The notes below the pieces were generated by a model. The model saw nothing but the letters and a program-made list of their open reading frames with translations, had not been told where the DNA came from and ran no database searches. 41,232 nt of DNA, taken from Acinetobacter bouvetii. Its GTDB lineage: Bacteria > Pseudomonadota > Gammaproteobacteria > Pseudomonadales > Moraxellaceae. Positions 17,523 through 25,493 of this stretch are shown here, piece after piece (position 1 is the stretch's first letter; every line of letters starts with the position of its first letter). The translations under genes and the position numbers were made by a program. The stretch spans positions 1 through 41,232 of the forward strand of contig NZ_CADDTS010000030.1 in the NCBI RefSeq assembly GCF_902753875.1, read 5' to 3'.

Positions 17523-18491
17523 ATGGAAGTTCGACAGCGTGGTTTGATGGCCGGTATTTTAATGGCAGCTTTAGTGGTGGCACCACTGGCTGAGGCAAAA
17601 CGTGCAGGTGGCGGTAAAAGTCATGGCATGAGCCGTTCTGCTGCTCCGACCCAATCTTATCAACAACCGCGTCAAGCTACTCCTGTTCAACAACCTGCTG
17701 CCCCTGCCCAACAAAAATCGGGTTCAGGTGTAGGTAAAATGGTTGCTGCTGGTGTTGCGGGTGCTGCAGTGGGTGCAGTAGCGGCAAATGCCTTGGCAGA
17801 TGACAAAAATGCACAAGCTGCTTCAGATGCTCAAGCTACCCAACAGGAAGAAAAAGGCGGACTTCCAGGCTGGATCTGGATTCTTCTCGCTGCTGCAATC
17901 GCATTCTTCTTGTTCCGTAAATTCGGTGCAAAAAAAAAATTAGCCAATAACCCATATGCACCAAACAATGCCGGTAATACAGCACCGTTTGGTCAGCAAA
18001 CTGCAGCGCCACGTACCTCAAATGACAGCACCAATATTTTTGGTCAATCTGTAGGTGGCTCTGCAGGTGTGGCGACTCAAGCACCATTTGGCGCGGCTTC
18101 TACACAAAGCGGCAACCAGCTTCCAGACGGTACTGAACCAGCTGCATTCTTGCGTGTTGCGCGTCAGCGTTTTAACCATATTCAGTCGATGAATACAGCA
18201 AGCAATATTGCTGAAATTCAACGTTATTTAACCCCTGATCTGTATCAGTCTATGTATAACGACATTATGGCGAACCAAGATCAGGATGTTGCTGAATTCT
18301 CTAACCTGAATGCGATGGTAGTCGATTCTGCAACTGAAAATGGTCAATACGTTGTAAGCGTACGTTTCACCGGTACAGTGAGTGAAGATTTAAACAGCTT
18401 GCCACAACCTTTTGCAGAAGTTTGGCACTTTGTTAAACCTGCGGGTTCAAACCAAGATTGGTTAGTTGCAGGTATCCAACAAGAGCAATAA
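17523..18491 (+). CDS. Tim44-like domain membrane protein
   Basis: A 322-residue protein. An N-terminal signal sequence or anchor (about residues 8-25, ending LAEAKRAGGG) is followed by a Gln/Pro/Ala-rich linker, a Gly/Ala helix near 70-92, a clear membrane helix GWIWILLAAAIAFFLFRKFG (about 116-135), a second low-complexity linker, and a C-terminal Tim44-like domain (about 195-320) starting PAAFLRVARQRFNHIQ and ending AEVWHFVKP..DWLVAGIQQ. That fold is shared with mitochondrial Tim44 and is found in many bacterial proteins of unknown function. A run of ten A at 17930-17939 encodes the lysines after the membrane helix. Single gene with its own promoter and a terminator. Function not established. 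Confidence 0.88.
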   Translation: MEVRQRGLMAGILMAALVVAPLAEAKRAGGGKSHGMSRSAAPTQSYQQPRQATPVQQPAAPAQQKSGSGVGKMVAAGVAGAAVGAVAANALADDKNAQAASDAQATQQEEKGGLPGWIWILLAAAIAFFLFRKFGAKKKLANNPYAPNNAGNTAPFGQQTAAPRTSNDSTNIFGQSVGGSAGVATQAPFGAASTQSGNQLPDGTEPAAFLRVARQRFNHIQSMNTASNIAEIQRYLTPDLYQSMYNDIMANQDQDVAEFSNLNAMVVDSATENGQYVVSVRFTGTVSEDLNSLPQPFAEVWHFVKPAGSNQDWLVAGIQQEQ

Positions 18492-18504
18492 TTTTTTAAT
18501 TGCA

Positions 18505-18535
18505 TGAAAAATAGCGACTTCGGTCGCTATTTTTT
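18505..18535 (+). terminator. Intrinsic terminator with UUCG loop
   Basis: AAAAATAGCGAC-TTCG-GTCGCTATTTTTT: a perfect stem closed by the stable C(UUCG)G tetraloop and followed by a T-run, 14 bases after the Tim44-domain gene. Confidence 0.95.
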
Positions 18536-18643
18536 ATCTATCGTTTTGTCTTTGTAGCCCCCTTCTTAAGCTCATCATCACTTCATATGATCATTTAAAT
18601 ACTGATTTATCACTTTTTCTGCTGACTCATTGTTCTAATTATT

Positions 18644-18662
18644 AATAATAATTGTTATCATT
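18644..18662 (+). promoter_or_regulatory. Candidate Fur box upstream of the PepSY operon
   Basis: AATAATAATTGTTATCATT matches the 19-bp Fur consensus at 12 of 19 positions and lies 38 bases before the first gene of an operon whose families are linked to siderophore iron use. By-eye match in AT-rich DNA, so moderate support only. Confidence 0.5.
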
Positions 18663-18699
18663 TAGATTAACTTTAAGACAATTCCTTAACACTTAACTT

Positions 18700-19047
18700 A
18701 TGAACAGTTCACCATCCGAGGCAATCGTGACACCAGTCACGCCAACTTTGCCAAAAGCCATACCAGAAACACCTTCCCTCCTGGCTTATCGCCTCAAAAT
18801 TTTCTACCGTTTTAGTCTCGCCTTAGTAGGCGGTTATGTGCTTGCAATGTTAGCAGCCATCGTGATTGCAGATGTCTTTATCGAGGACCGTGGCAGCGCA
18901 GCCATGAGCGCAACACTGATTGCATTTACCCTTTGGGCATGTGCATTTATTTGGGTGTTTATGGTGAATAAAACCCGTAAAGCAACCTTGGGTATTGTCA
19001 TTCCTACACTGTGCTTGTATGTCATTTACAAATTGATAGGAAGCTAA
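18700..19047 (+). CDS. DUF3649 membrane protein (iron-uptake associated)
   Basis: A 115-residue inner-membrane protein with about three helices: LALVGGYVLAMLAAIVIADVF, AMSATLIAFTLWACAFIWVFMV and ATLGIVIPTLCLYVIYKLI, after a Pro/Thr-rich N-terminus. The pattern and the gene order fit DUF3649 proteins, which sit directly upstream of PepSY-domain proteins in ferrisiderophore-use operons. Its role is unknown; helping assembly of the membrane reductase is inference. One base separates it from the PepSY gene. No strong ribosome-binding site is visible at ATG 18700. Confidence 0.8.
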   Translation: MNSSPSEAIVTPVTPTLPKAIPETPSLLAYRLKIFYRFSLALVGGYVLAMLAAIVIADVFIEDRGSAAMSATLIAFTLWACAFIWVFMVNKTRKATLGIVIPTLCLYVIYKLIGS

Positions 19048-19048
19048 G

Positions 19049-20833
19049 ATGCGTGTCGATGCAAAAGTTGAAGGACCACGCCAGTCCATGTCTTGGCTAC
19101 ATACTTGGGCGAGTCTGATTTTAGGTTGGCTGTTGTACGCAATTTTCCTGACAGGAACACTAAGTTTCTTCAAAAATGAAATCACTGTGTGGATGACTCC
19201 GGAACTGCATCAATCGGTTCCATCAAGTTCACAGGTTCAGCAAACACAAGTTGCATTAAACTACTTACAGCAAAACCATCCTCATGCAGGTTCATGGAAT
19301 ATTCTGCTGCCAAATTCACGTCAAAACACTACTTTAATTACGATACGTGAACAAGGTGAAGACCCGCGTTCACGTCGTGGTGGTAAACAAATCCATATCG
19401 ATAGTGCTACTGGTGAAGTTTTGGAACCGCGTGATACCCGCGGTGGGAGTTTCCTCTATCGCTTCCATTTCGAACTTTATGGCATGCCACGCTTTTGGAC
19501 ACGCTGGTTTGTTGGTATTGCTACGCTATTCATGTTAGTGGCGATTATCAGTGGTGTGATTACACATAAAAAAATCTTTAAGGATTTCTTTACCTTCCGT
19601 TCAGGCAAGGGCCAGCGTTCATGGTTAGATGCGCATAATGCTACAGCTGTGTTTGCACTACCCTTCCACATTATGATTACTTTTAGCGGCTTATTGCTTC
19701 TACTGTTTACTATTATGCCGTGGGGAGTGGAACGGATTTATGAAAACCGTGGACAATTCCTACAAGAACAAAGTCGTGCCTTAGTTCAGGACAATAAGTC
19801 GGAAGAGCCTGAAGCCAAATCTGGACGTGAAGAAAGATTAGAACGTAGCGAACGTTCAGCACAAAGCGCTCAAGCAGAAGGTCAACAAGTCCGTGCCAAT
19901 CACGGTGCCAACAATGGCGATAATCAAACTGAAAACCGTGGCGTAGGTCGTGAAGAACGCAAAGGCAAACGAGAAGAAAAACCTGCCGTTGCTGCGCCAC
20001 TTACTGATTTAGCACCAATTGTTGCCATGGTACAAAACGAGTGGAAAACGAATCCAATTAGTACCATCAGCATCATTGCGCCTAATACAGATCAAGCCAA
20101 AATTGAACTGCGTGCGCTGCATGGTGAAAGTGTAGCTTATCGAAATGTCTATGCCAGCAAACAATTTGATGGTGTCACAGCTAAAGACCTCACTGATGAC
20201 AACGCGAAATTAAAACATCCTTCTGTACCGATGGGTATTTACAACGTGGTCACTACCCTGCATGAAGCACGTGGTGTCGATTTAGCCCTACGTTGGTTGC
20301 TATTTATTTCAGGCATTGTCGGCACATTAATGGTGGCAACTGGTCTGATTTTATGGTGTGTCAAACGTGCGCCACAGCAACAGAAACAAGGCTTTAAATC
20401 TTTTGGTTATCGTACTGTTGAAGTGACGAATATTGCGGCGATTATTGGTTTACCGATTGCCTGTGCAGCATTTTTCTATGCCAACCGTTTTATTCCAGTA
20501 GAGATGGAAATGCGCTCGAATTGGGAAATTCGCAGTTTCTTTATTGTCTGGCTGCTCACCTTAATTTATGCCGTGTTCCGTACTCACCGTCAGGCTTGGC
20601 TAGAAATGTTGGCGTTTGCAACGCTAACTTTTGCATTGTTGCCAATTGTGAATTTCATCACTGGCGGTCAAGCACTGTGGAATAGCCTAGCAAACGGTCA
20701 ATGGATGATTGCCTCTTTTGATCTCGCGATGTGGTTATTGGCCGTGTTGTTTGCCTATTCATTTTATAAAGTGAAAAAACATCAAGGATTGCCTGTTAAG
20801 AAAGCCCGTTCTGTGAAGGAGCCTAAAGCATGA
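19049..20833 (+). CDS. PepSY-domain transmembrane protein, putative ferrisiderophore reductase
   Basis: An inner-membrane protein of the PepSY_TM family (FoxB/PiuB-like), thought to reduce ferric siderophores with haem in the membrane. Helices are seen at about residues 18-35 (SLILGWLLYAIFLTGTLSFF), 153-172, 205-225, 415-435 and three more near the C-terminus. Conserved histidines lie in SWLDAHNATAVFALPFHIM and TTLHEARG. The 594-residue length is above the family norm because of a highly charged Glu/Arg/Gln/Asn-rich insert at about residues 246-313 in the periplasmic loop. Start ATG 19049 follows AGGAAGC. Middle gene of a three-gene operon; overlaps the next gene by 4 bases. A Fur box ahead of the operon suggests iron repression. 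Confidence 0.88.
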   Translation: MRVDAKVEGPRQSMSWLHTWASLILGWLLYAIFLTGTLSFFKNEITVWMTPELHQSVPSSSQVQQTQVALNYLQQNHPHAGSWNILLPNSRQNTTLITIREQGEDPRSRRGGKQIHIDSATGEVLEPRDTRGGSFLYRFHFELYGMPRFWTRWFVGIATLFMLVAIISGVITHKKIFKDFFTFRSGKGQRSWLDAHNATAVFALPFHIMITFSGLLLLLFTIMPWGVERIYENRGQFLQEQSRALVQDNKSEEPEAKSGREERLERSERSAQSAQAEGQQVRANHGANNGDNQTENRGVGREERKGKREEKPAVAAPLTDLAPIVAMVQNEWKTNPISTISIIAPNTDQAKIELRALHGESVAYRNVYASKQFDGVTAKDLTDDNAKLKHPSVPMGIYNVVTTLHEARGVDLALRWLLFISGIVGTLMVATGLILWCVKRAPQQQKQGFKSFGYRTVEVTNIAAIIGLPIACAAFFYANRFIPVEMEMRSNWEIRSFFIVWLLTLIYAVFRTHRQAWLEMLAFATLTFALLPIVNFITGGQALWNSLANGQWMIASFDLAMWLLAVLFAYSFYKVKKHQGLPVKKARSVKEPKA

Positions 20834-21168
20834 TCTTTTTTTTACTGATCTGGTCACTCAACAGTCTGGGCTTTTTTGCCTTAGCTTGTTCCATGTCTAA
20901 GCATCAAAAACAGCTTTTTCAGCAAGAACTAAATACCAGAACAACCCAATTAACTGCATTGGTTGGTTGGTGTTCACTGGTTTCAGCTCTACTTATTTGC
21001 CTCTCTCTAGGTACACCAAGCAATAACATCAGTTACTGGTTTGGTGCTTTAACCATGGCAGCCTTAACGGTTGGCTTAGCCATTAGTTATATCGCACCGT
21101 ATTTTTGGAAATGCATTGGGACATTGGTTCTTGTGTTGATCATCAGCTATATCACGTTGCTCAATTAA
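20830..21168 (+). CDS. DUF3325 membrane protein
   Basis: A 112-residue protein with about four membrane helices (starting MIFFLLIWSLNSLGFFALACSMSKHQKQ) that matches the DUF3325 pattern in size, topology and position after a PepSY gene. It overlaps the PepSY stop by ATGA, which implies translational coupling. Role unknown, presumably a small partner of the membrane reductase. The operon ends at the terminator at 21194. Confidence 0.8.
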   Translation: MIFFLLIWSLNSLGFFALACSMSKHQKQLFQQELNTRTTQLTALVGWCSLVSALLICLSLGTPSNNISYWFGALTMAALTVGLAISYIAPYFWKCIGTLVLVLIISYITLLN

Positions 21169-21193
21169 TTTTCAGAACCCATGTTCTATGATG

Positions 21194-21221
21194 AAAAGCC
21201 AATCTTCCGATTGGCTTTTTT
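21194..21221 (+). terminator. Intrinsic terminator after the PepSY operon
   Basis: AAGCCAATC-TTCC-GATTGGCTT followed by T6. It lies 25 bases after the DUF3325 stop and before the Sel1-repeat start at 21266, which argues against any start of the next gene upstream of it. Confidence 0.92.
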
Positions 21222-21265
21222 ATTTCATTCCTTTTAGGCTATATAAAATTTTCTGGTGTTTTGAT

Positions 21266-21790
21266 ATGTCAAATCCTGTTTCCATCCCAAAAGCTCTGAT
21301 TAATCGTGCAATTGCAGGCAATGCTGAAGCTCAGTTCGAAGTTGCTGAACTGTATATGCAAAGTGAAAATGATGATGATATTGCACTTGCAGAAGAATGG
21401 GCACTAAAAGCCGCAGAAAATGGCCATGTTGAAGCAATGTATTGGTTAGGTGAAGGTTATACGGTTTATGCCAAAGACTTGGCAGAAGAAGACCCGGAAG
21501 AATCAAAAGCACACTTTGAATTGGGTTATTACTGGTTAAGCAAAGCCAATATGCAAAAACACCCTGCTGCTACTTTAGAATTGGCAGGCTATTACCGTCG
21601 TGGTGATGTGATTGAAAAAGATGTCGCAAAGTCAGTGGCTCTAGTGAAACAGGCGGCTGAGCTAGGTGAAGCACAAGCCATGCGTGATTTGGCTTGCATC
21701 TATGAACATGGTTTAGGTGTCGATATAGATGAGGAAAAAGCAGATTACTGGTCTGAAAAAGCCAATGCGGCTAAACAGCCAGAAGCTTAA
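21266..21790 (+). CDS. Sel1/TPR-repeat protein
   Basis: A 174-residue soluble protein built of Sel1-like helix pairs: GNAEAQFEVAELYMQ...ALAEEWALKAAENGHVEAMYWLGEGY, HPAATLELAGYYRRGDVIEKDVAKSVALVKQAAELGEAQAMRDLACIYEHGLGVDIDEEKADYWSEKA. Such repeats hold protein partners together. There is no signal peptide. The frame reaches back to 21188, but that start would lie inside the preceding terminator; ATG 21266 (MSNPVSIPKAL) is chosen, although its ribosome-binding site is weak. Monocistronic, with its own terminator. Partner and function unknown. Confidence 0.88.
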   Translation: MSNPVSIPKALINRAIAGNAEAQFEVAELYMQSENDDDIALAEEWALKAAENGHVEAMYWLGEGYTVYAKDLAEEDPEESKAHFELGYYWLSKANMQKHPAATLELAGYYRRGDVIEKDVAKSVALVKQAAELGEAQAMRDLACIYEHGLGVDIDEEKADYWSEKANAAKQPEA

Positions 21791-21798
21791 TTTTCAAA

Positions 21799-21828
21799 GA
21801 AAAAAGCCCGTCAACAGATGGGCTTTTT
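21799..21828. terminator. Bidirectional terminator between convergent genes
   Basis: A-run, AGCCCgTC, loop AACA, GAtGGGCT, T-run. It serves the Sel1-repeat gene on plus and the DUF4424 gene on minus (stop at 21842). Confidence 0.9.
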
Positions 21829-21841
21829 ACTGCAAAATAAA

Positions 21842-22777
21842 TCAGCGTCGACTCACAAAAATAATGTCCAAATCCTGCTTCGGCACAAAATTCTTTTCAA
21901 TCATTTGAAATCGAGTGGCACTGATTTTCTTGACCTCGCCTGCCCAGCAAAATGACACCAACTCTCCTGCATCACGCTCAATGGTCAGCTTAAAATTCTG
22001 AATCGGTTTTGCCCAATTCGCACCTGTGGTTAAAATATACCCCAAGGCCTGATACGGCGCCTGCTGTGACTTCGCTTTTCGCAAACCGGCTTTAAAATTC
22101 TGATCCATACAATACGTTTTGACATCTTCTTCCGGATATAAAGCCACGGAACCGCCGACCAGTGGCGTATATTGATGTTTTACATATGTAATTGAATTGG
22201 CTTTAAAGTTTTGCTTCCAGCTATAAATGACTTGCGAAGACCATGAAATTACTTCATTCGGATCCTTGGGTAGTAATTTTTGCAATTCTGGATTTTTACA
22301 ATGTCTGAGCTTTGCCTCGAAAGTTTCATATTCATAATCCTGACGGCTCCACGGATTAAACATGTCTTTTTCAGTAAAACCGCATTGCTTAAACATTGCT
22401 GTGGTATCAACTGGTGAGGATTGTTGATCTTTTTGAATAAAGGTACGCACATGCATTTCAGGCTGAATTGATTTGCCATTCACCTGAACCTTAAAGCTTT
22501 TAAGCAATCTTTCGGTATCGGCAAAATCAGATTCAAAGAAATTTTCAATTTTCGGCAAAGGAAATAAAACCGTTTCAGTCACATCTTTATGGCTAAGATT
22601 CTTAAACTGATAATCCACTGTAATGATTTTTTTACTGATAAACAGGTCTTCACTCAGCATTTGAATCTCTGTGTTTTTCAGATACTGTACGCCGCCTGTT
22701 GCAACATAGCCCGTTGAGTCGTTGGCGCATACCGCTGTAGAAATCAGCGCTGAAATTGCGAATAAATGCTTCATCAT
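21842..22777 (-). CDS. DUF4424-family exported protein
   Basis: A 311-residue periplasmic protein. The signal peptide MMKHLFAISALISTAVCANDS is probably cleaved after VCA. The body starts with the DUF4424 pattern: NDSTGYVATGGVQYLKNTEIQMLSEDL, then VDYQFKNLSHKDVTETVLFPLP and later a TYVKHQYTPLVGGS stretch with paired cysteines further on (KTYCMDQN, SFCWAGE). No catalytic motif is visible. It stands alone, divergent from the SAH-riboswitch/ahcY unit and convergent with the Sel1-repeat gene. Function unknown. No good ribosome-binding site at the ATG-ATG start, so either methionine may be used. Confidence 0.82.
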   Translation of the reverse strand: MMKHLFAISALISTAVCANDSTGYVATGGVQYLKNTEIQMLSEDLFISKKIITVDYQFKNLSHKDVTETVLFPLPKIENFFESDFADTERLLKSFKVQVNGKSIQPEMHVRTFIQKDQQSSPVDTTAMFKQCGFTEKDMFNPWSRQDYEYETFEAKLRHCKNPELQKLLPKDPNEVISWSSQVIYSWKQNFKANSITYVKHQYTPLVGGSVALYPEEDVKTYCMDQNFKAGLRKAKSQQAPYQALGYILTTGANWAKPIQNFKLTIERDAGELVSFCWAGEVKKISATRFQMIEKNFVPKQDLDIIFVSRR

Positions 22778-22875
22778 TATTGTTTTATTCCAGATAGTTT
22801 TATAAAGATCAGAACGATTATTGCATCCGACTTACAGCTCAAATGCCTATCAGTTAGATATTAATCAATTTCAGA

Positions 22876-22904
22876 TTGGAACTCACTCTATTTCCAAGTA
22901 CAAT
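22876..22904 (+). promoter_or_regulatory. Predicted promoter of the SAH riboswitch-ahcY unit
   Basis: TTGGAA (22876-22881), a 17-base spacer and TACAAT (22899-22904) match sigma-70 boxes at 4/6 and 5/6. Transcription would begin near 22911, a few bases before the first paired base of the riboswitch (22914). Confidence 0.7.
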
Positions 22905-22910
22905 ACCCCG

Positions 22911-23010
22911 CTAGTCGAGGGATGCTGCGACGTTCTTACAGGTACTAAATGTAAGATCGCTAGGCTCGACGATTCGGTTCAAAGCTCTTTTGAATTAACA
23001 ACGGCATCCG
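22911..23010 (+). ncRNA. S-adenosylhomocysteine (SAH) riboswitch
   Basis: The conserved core is readable: GAGGGATGCTGCGACG, then AGGCTCGACG, then CAACGGCATCC, in the order and spacing of the SAH riboswitch class (Rfam RF01057). Pairings: P1 GGATGC (22920-22925) with GCATCC (23004-23009); GTCGAG (22914-22919) with CTCGAC (22965-22970); an inner hairpin TCTTACA (22934-22940) with TGTAAGA (22950-22956); and a lineage-variable stem TTCAAA/TTTGAA near 22978-22995. It precedes ahcY, whose enzyme removes SAH, so SAH binding should turn expression on. No terminator follows; the AAGGAG of ahcY is 28 bases after P1, so control is probably on translation. Confidence 0.93.
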
Positions 23011-23049
23011 CGAACTGAATGATCAATTGTTTTTATTAAGGAGATCGTG

Positions 23050-24432
23050 ATGAACGCGGTTAATGCTTCATTTACAGATTACAAAGTTGCCGACATTTCA
23101 CTCGCTGACTACGGCCGTAAAGAAATCAAACTTGCTGAAGCAGAAATGCCAGCGCTTATCGGTTTACGTAAGCGTTATGCTGCGGCTAAACCACTTGCAG
23201 GCGCAAAAATTCTCGGCTGTATCCACATGACCATTCAAACTGCTGTTTTAATTGAAACATTAGTTGAATTGGGTGCTGAAGTTCGCTGGACTTCATGCAA
23301 CATCTTCTCTACTCAAGACCACGCTGCTGCTGCAATCGCTGCTGCGGGTATTCCAGTATTTGCTTGGAAAGGCGAAACTGAAGAAGAATACATGTGGTGT
23401 CTTGAACAGCAAATCAATGTAAACGGCACACCTTGGGATGCCAACATGATTCTGGACGATGGCGGTGACTTAACTGCACTTGTTCACGAAAAATATCCTG
23501 AACTGATTGCTAAAATCCATGGTGTGACTGAAGAAACCACCACGGGTGTGCAACGTCTTTATGAAATGTTACGTGACGGCACTTTAAAAGTTCCTGCAAT
23601 CAACGTGAACGACTCCGTAACCAAATCTAAAAACGACAACAAATACGGTTGCCGTCACTCTCTAAACGATGCCATCAAACGTGGTACAGATATGCTCTTA
23701 TCTGGCCGTCGTGCACTTGTAATCGGTTATGGTGATGTAGGTAAAGGTTCTGCTCAATCACTTCGTCAAGAAGGTATGATTGTACGTGTAACTGAAGTTG
23801 ACCCAATCTGCGCAATGCAAGCATGCATGGATGGTTTCGAAGTTGTTGCTCCGTACAAAAACGGCGTTCAAACTGGCAAGAAAGAAGACATCAACCTTGA
23901 CCTTCTTCAAAATACTGACTTGATCGTAACAACTACGGGTAACTACCACGTATGTGACGCAGCAATGCTTGATTCATTAAAAGCGGGTGCTGTAGTTTGT
24001 AACATCGGTCACTTTGATACTGAAATCGACACTAACTATTTACGTGGTTACAAGTGGGTTGAAGTGAAGCCACAAGTTCACCAAGTGTATCGTACAGAAA
24101 ATGAAACCGATTACTTAATCCTTCTTTCTGAAGGCCGTTTGGTAAACCTTGGTAACGCAACTGGTCACCCATCACGTATTATGGATGGTTCTTTTGCCAA
24201 CCAAGTATTGGGTCAAATGCACCTATTCGCTGAAAAATTTGCTGATCTTCCTGAAGATCAAAAACAAGCTGCAATCCGCGTAGAACTTATTCCTAAGAAA
24301 TTAGATGAAGAAGTTGCTGCTGCAATGGTTGCAGGTTTCGGCGGCGTATTGACGACTTTAACTCAAGAACAAGCAAACTACCTTGGCGTACAAGTTGAAG
24401 GTCCATTCAAATCTGAGACTTATAAATACTAA
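23050..24432 (+). CDS. ahcY: Adenosylhomocysteinase (SAH hydrolase)
   Basis: AhcY splits S-adenosylhomocysteine into adenosine and homocysteine with bound NAD, keeping methyltransferases free of product inhibition. The 460-residue protein shows the substrate and NAD regions [44 protein letters not shown], the Rossmann loop [23 protein letters not shown] and the C-terminus KSETYKY, which supplies the lysine and tyrosine that reach into the partner's NAD site. Start ATG 23050 has AAGGAG at 23038-23043; a GTG just before it is not needed. Controlled by the SAH riboswitch, and followed by metF in the same direction across a repeat-filled gap. Confidence 0.99.
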   Translation: MNAVNASFTDYKVADISLADYGRKEIKLAEAEMPALIGLRKRYAAAKPLAGAKILGCIHMTIQTAVLIETLVELGAEVRWTSCNIFSTQDHAAAAIAAAGIPVFAWKGETEEEYMWCLEQQINVNGTPWDANMILDDGGDLTALVHEKYPELIAKIHGVTEETTTGVQRLYEMLRDGTLKVPAINVNDSVTKSKNDNKYGCRHSLNDAIKRGTDMLLSGRRALVIGYGDVGKGSAQSLRQEGMIVRVTEVDPICAMQACMDGFEVVAPYKNGVQTGKKEDINLDLLQNTDLIVTTTGNYHVCDAAMLDSLKAGAVVCNIGHFDTEIDTNYLRGYKWVEVKPQVHQVYRTENETDYLILLSEGRLVNLGNATGHPSRIMDGSFANQVLGQMHLFAEKFADLPEDQKQAAIRVELIPKKLDEEVAAAMVAGFGGVLTTLTQEQANYLGVQVEGPFKSETYKY

Positions 24433-24597
24433 TACCCCTCACCCCATCCCTCTCCCATAGGGAGAGGGTGACCACCAAATTTATTTTCGATGGATGTTTA
24501 ATTTCATCATATGAATAAATATGGTTTGAACCCTGCATAATTCAGTAATGAATTCTCCTCTCCCTTTGGGAGAGGCCAGGGAGAGGGTGAAAATTAA
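24433..24597. repeat. REPIN-like pair of palindromic repeats between ahcY and metF
   Basis: Two GC-rich palindromes flank an AT-rich spacer. The left one is CCCTCTCCC-ATA-GGGAGAGGG (24448-24468), preceded by CTCACCCCAT. The right one is CCTCTCCC-TTT-GGGAGAGG (24557-24575), followed by GGGAGAGGGTGA (24579-24590). As a unit they read as roughly inverted copies (CTCACCC outward on the left, GGGTGA outward on the right), the layout of REP doublets. They may moderate metF expression within an ahcY-metF transcript. Confidence 0.75.
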
Positions 24598-24626
24598 AAC
24601 AGTATTGATAAAAAAGGATTTGAAAA

Positions 24627-25463
24627 ATGACCAAACGTGTTCCAATTTCTTTTGAGTTTTTCCCAACCAAAACTGATGTCGGTGCAGAAAAACTTCGTGT
24701 TGTGCATAAAGAATTACAACTGTTAAATCCTGAATTCTTTTCAGTGACTTATGGTGCCGGTGGTTCTACTCGTGAACGTACACTTGCTGCAATTAATGAC
24801 TTTAATGGCAAAGGCACACCTGTAGCCCCTCACCTGTCTTGTATTGGTGATGATAAAACACGTATTGCCGAATTGCTTGAATTATATAAATCACAAGGCA
24901 TCAATCGTATTGTTGCGCTTCGTGGTGACTTACCTTCAGGTCAAGTGGGCTTGGGGGAATTACCTTATGCACAGGATCTGGTTCGCTTTATCCGTGAACA
25001 TTCGGGTGATCATTTCACCATTGAAGTCGCTGCTTACCCTGAAATGCACCCACAAGCAGACAGCTTCGATAAAGACATTCAACACTTTGTCGAAAAAGCC
25101 AATGCAGGTGCCAATGCCGCTTTAACCCAGTTCTTCTTTAATCCGGATGCATACTTTTACTTTGTAGATCGCATTCAAAAAGAAGGCGTGAACATTCCTG
25201 TCGCACCAGGCATTATGCCAATTACCAATGCAAGCAATTTAATTCGCTTCGCAGATGGTACAGGTGCGGAAATCCCACGCTGGATTCGCAAGCAATTGGC
25301 AACTTATGGTGATGATACAGCCAGTATCAAAGCCTTTGGTCATGAAGTTGTCGTAAAACTATGTGAACGTCTGCTTGCAGGCGGTGCACCAAGCTTGCAC
25401 TTTTATACCATGAACACGACTGATCCAACACGTCAACTCGTGACTGATCTTGGCCTAGCTTAA
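24627..25463 (+). CDS. metF: 5,10-Methylenetetrahydrofolate reductase
   Basis: MetF reduces methylene-THF to methyl-THF with FAD, giving the methyl group for homocysteine methylation to methionine. The 278-residue TIM barrel shows ISFEFFPTK with the catalytic Glu, FFSVTYGAGGSTRERT, HLSCIG, NRIVALRGDLP with the conserved Asp, VAAYPEMHP, AALTQFFFNPDAYF and APGIMPITN. Start ATG 24627 follows AAAGGATTTGAAAA. It lies downstream of ahcY, whose homocysteine product is methylated using the MetF product, so shared control by the SAH riboswitch is plausible, with the REPIN between them. Confidence 0.98.
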   Translation: MTKRVPISFEFFPTKTDVGAEKLRVVHKELQLLNPEFFSVTYGAGGSTRERTLAAINDFNGKGTPVAPHLSCIGDDKTRIAELLELYKSQGINRIVALRGDLPSGQVGLGELPYAQDLVRFIREHSGDHFTIEVAAYPEMHPQADSFDKDIQHFVEKANAGANAALTQFFFNPDAYFYFVDRIQKEGVNIPVAPGIMPITNASNLIRFADGTGAEIPRWIRKQLATYGDDTASIKAFGHEVVVKLCERLLAGGAPSLHFYTMNTTDPTRQLVTDLGLA

Positions 25464-25493
25464 TTTTATATCTGATTTGTGAGTAATACTTAA

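Noticed and set aside
21188..21265. Upstream start for the Sel1-repeat protein
   Set aside because: The extra 26 codons would be read through the terminator of the PepSY operon.
22821..23018. 65-codon plus-strand frame upstream of ahcY
   Set aside because: It covers the promoter and the SAH riboswitch; the RNA structure explains the sequence better.
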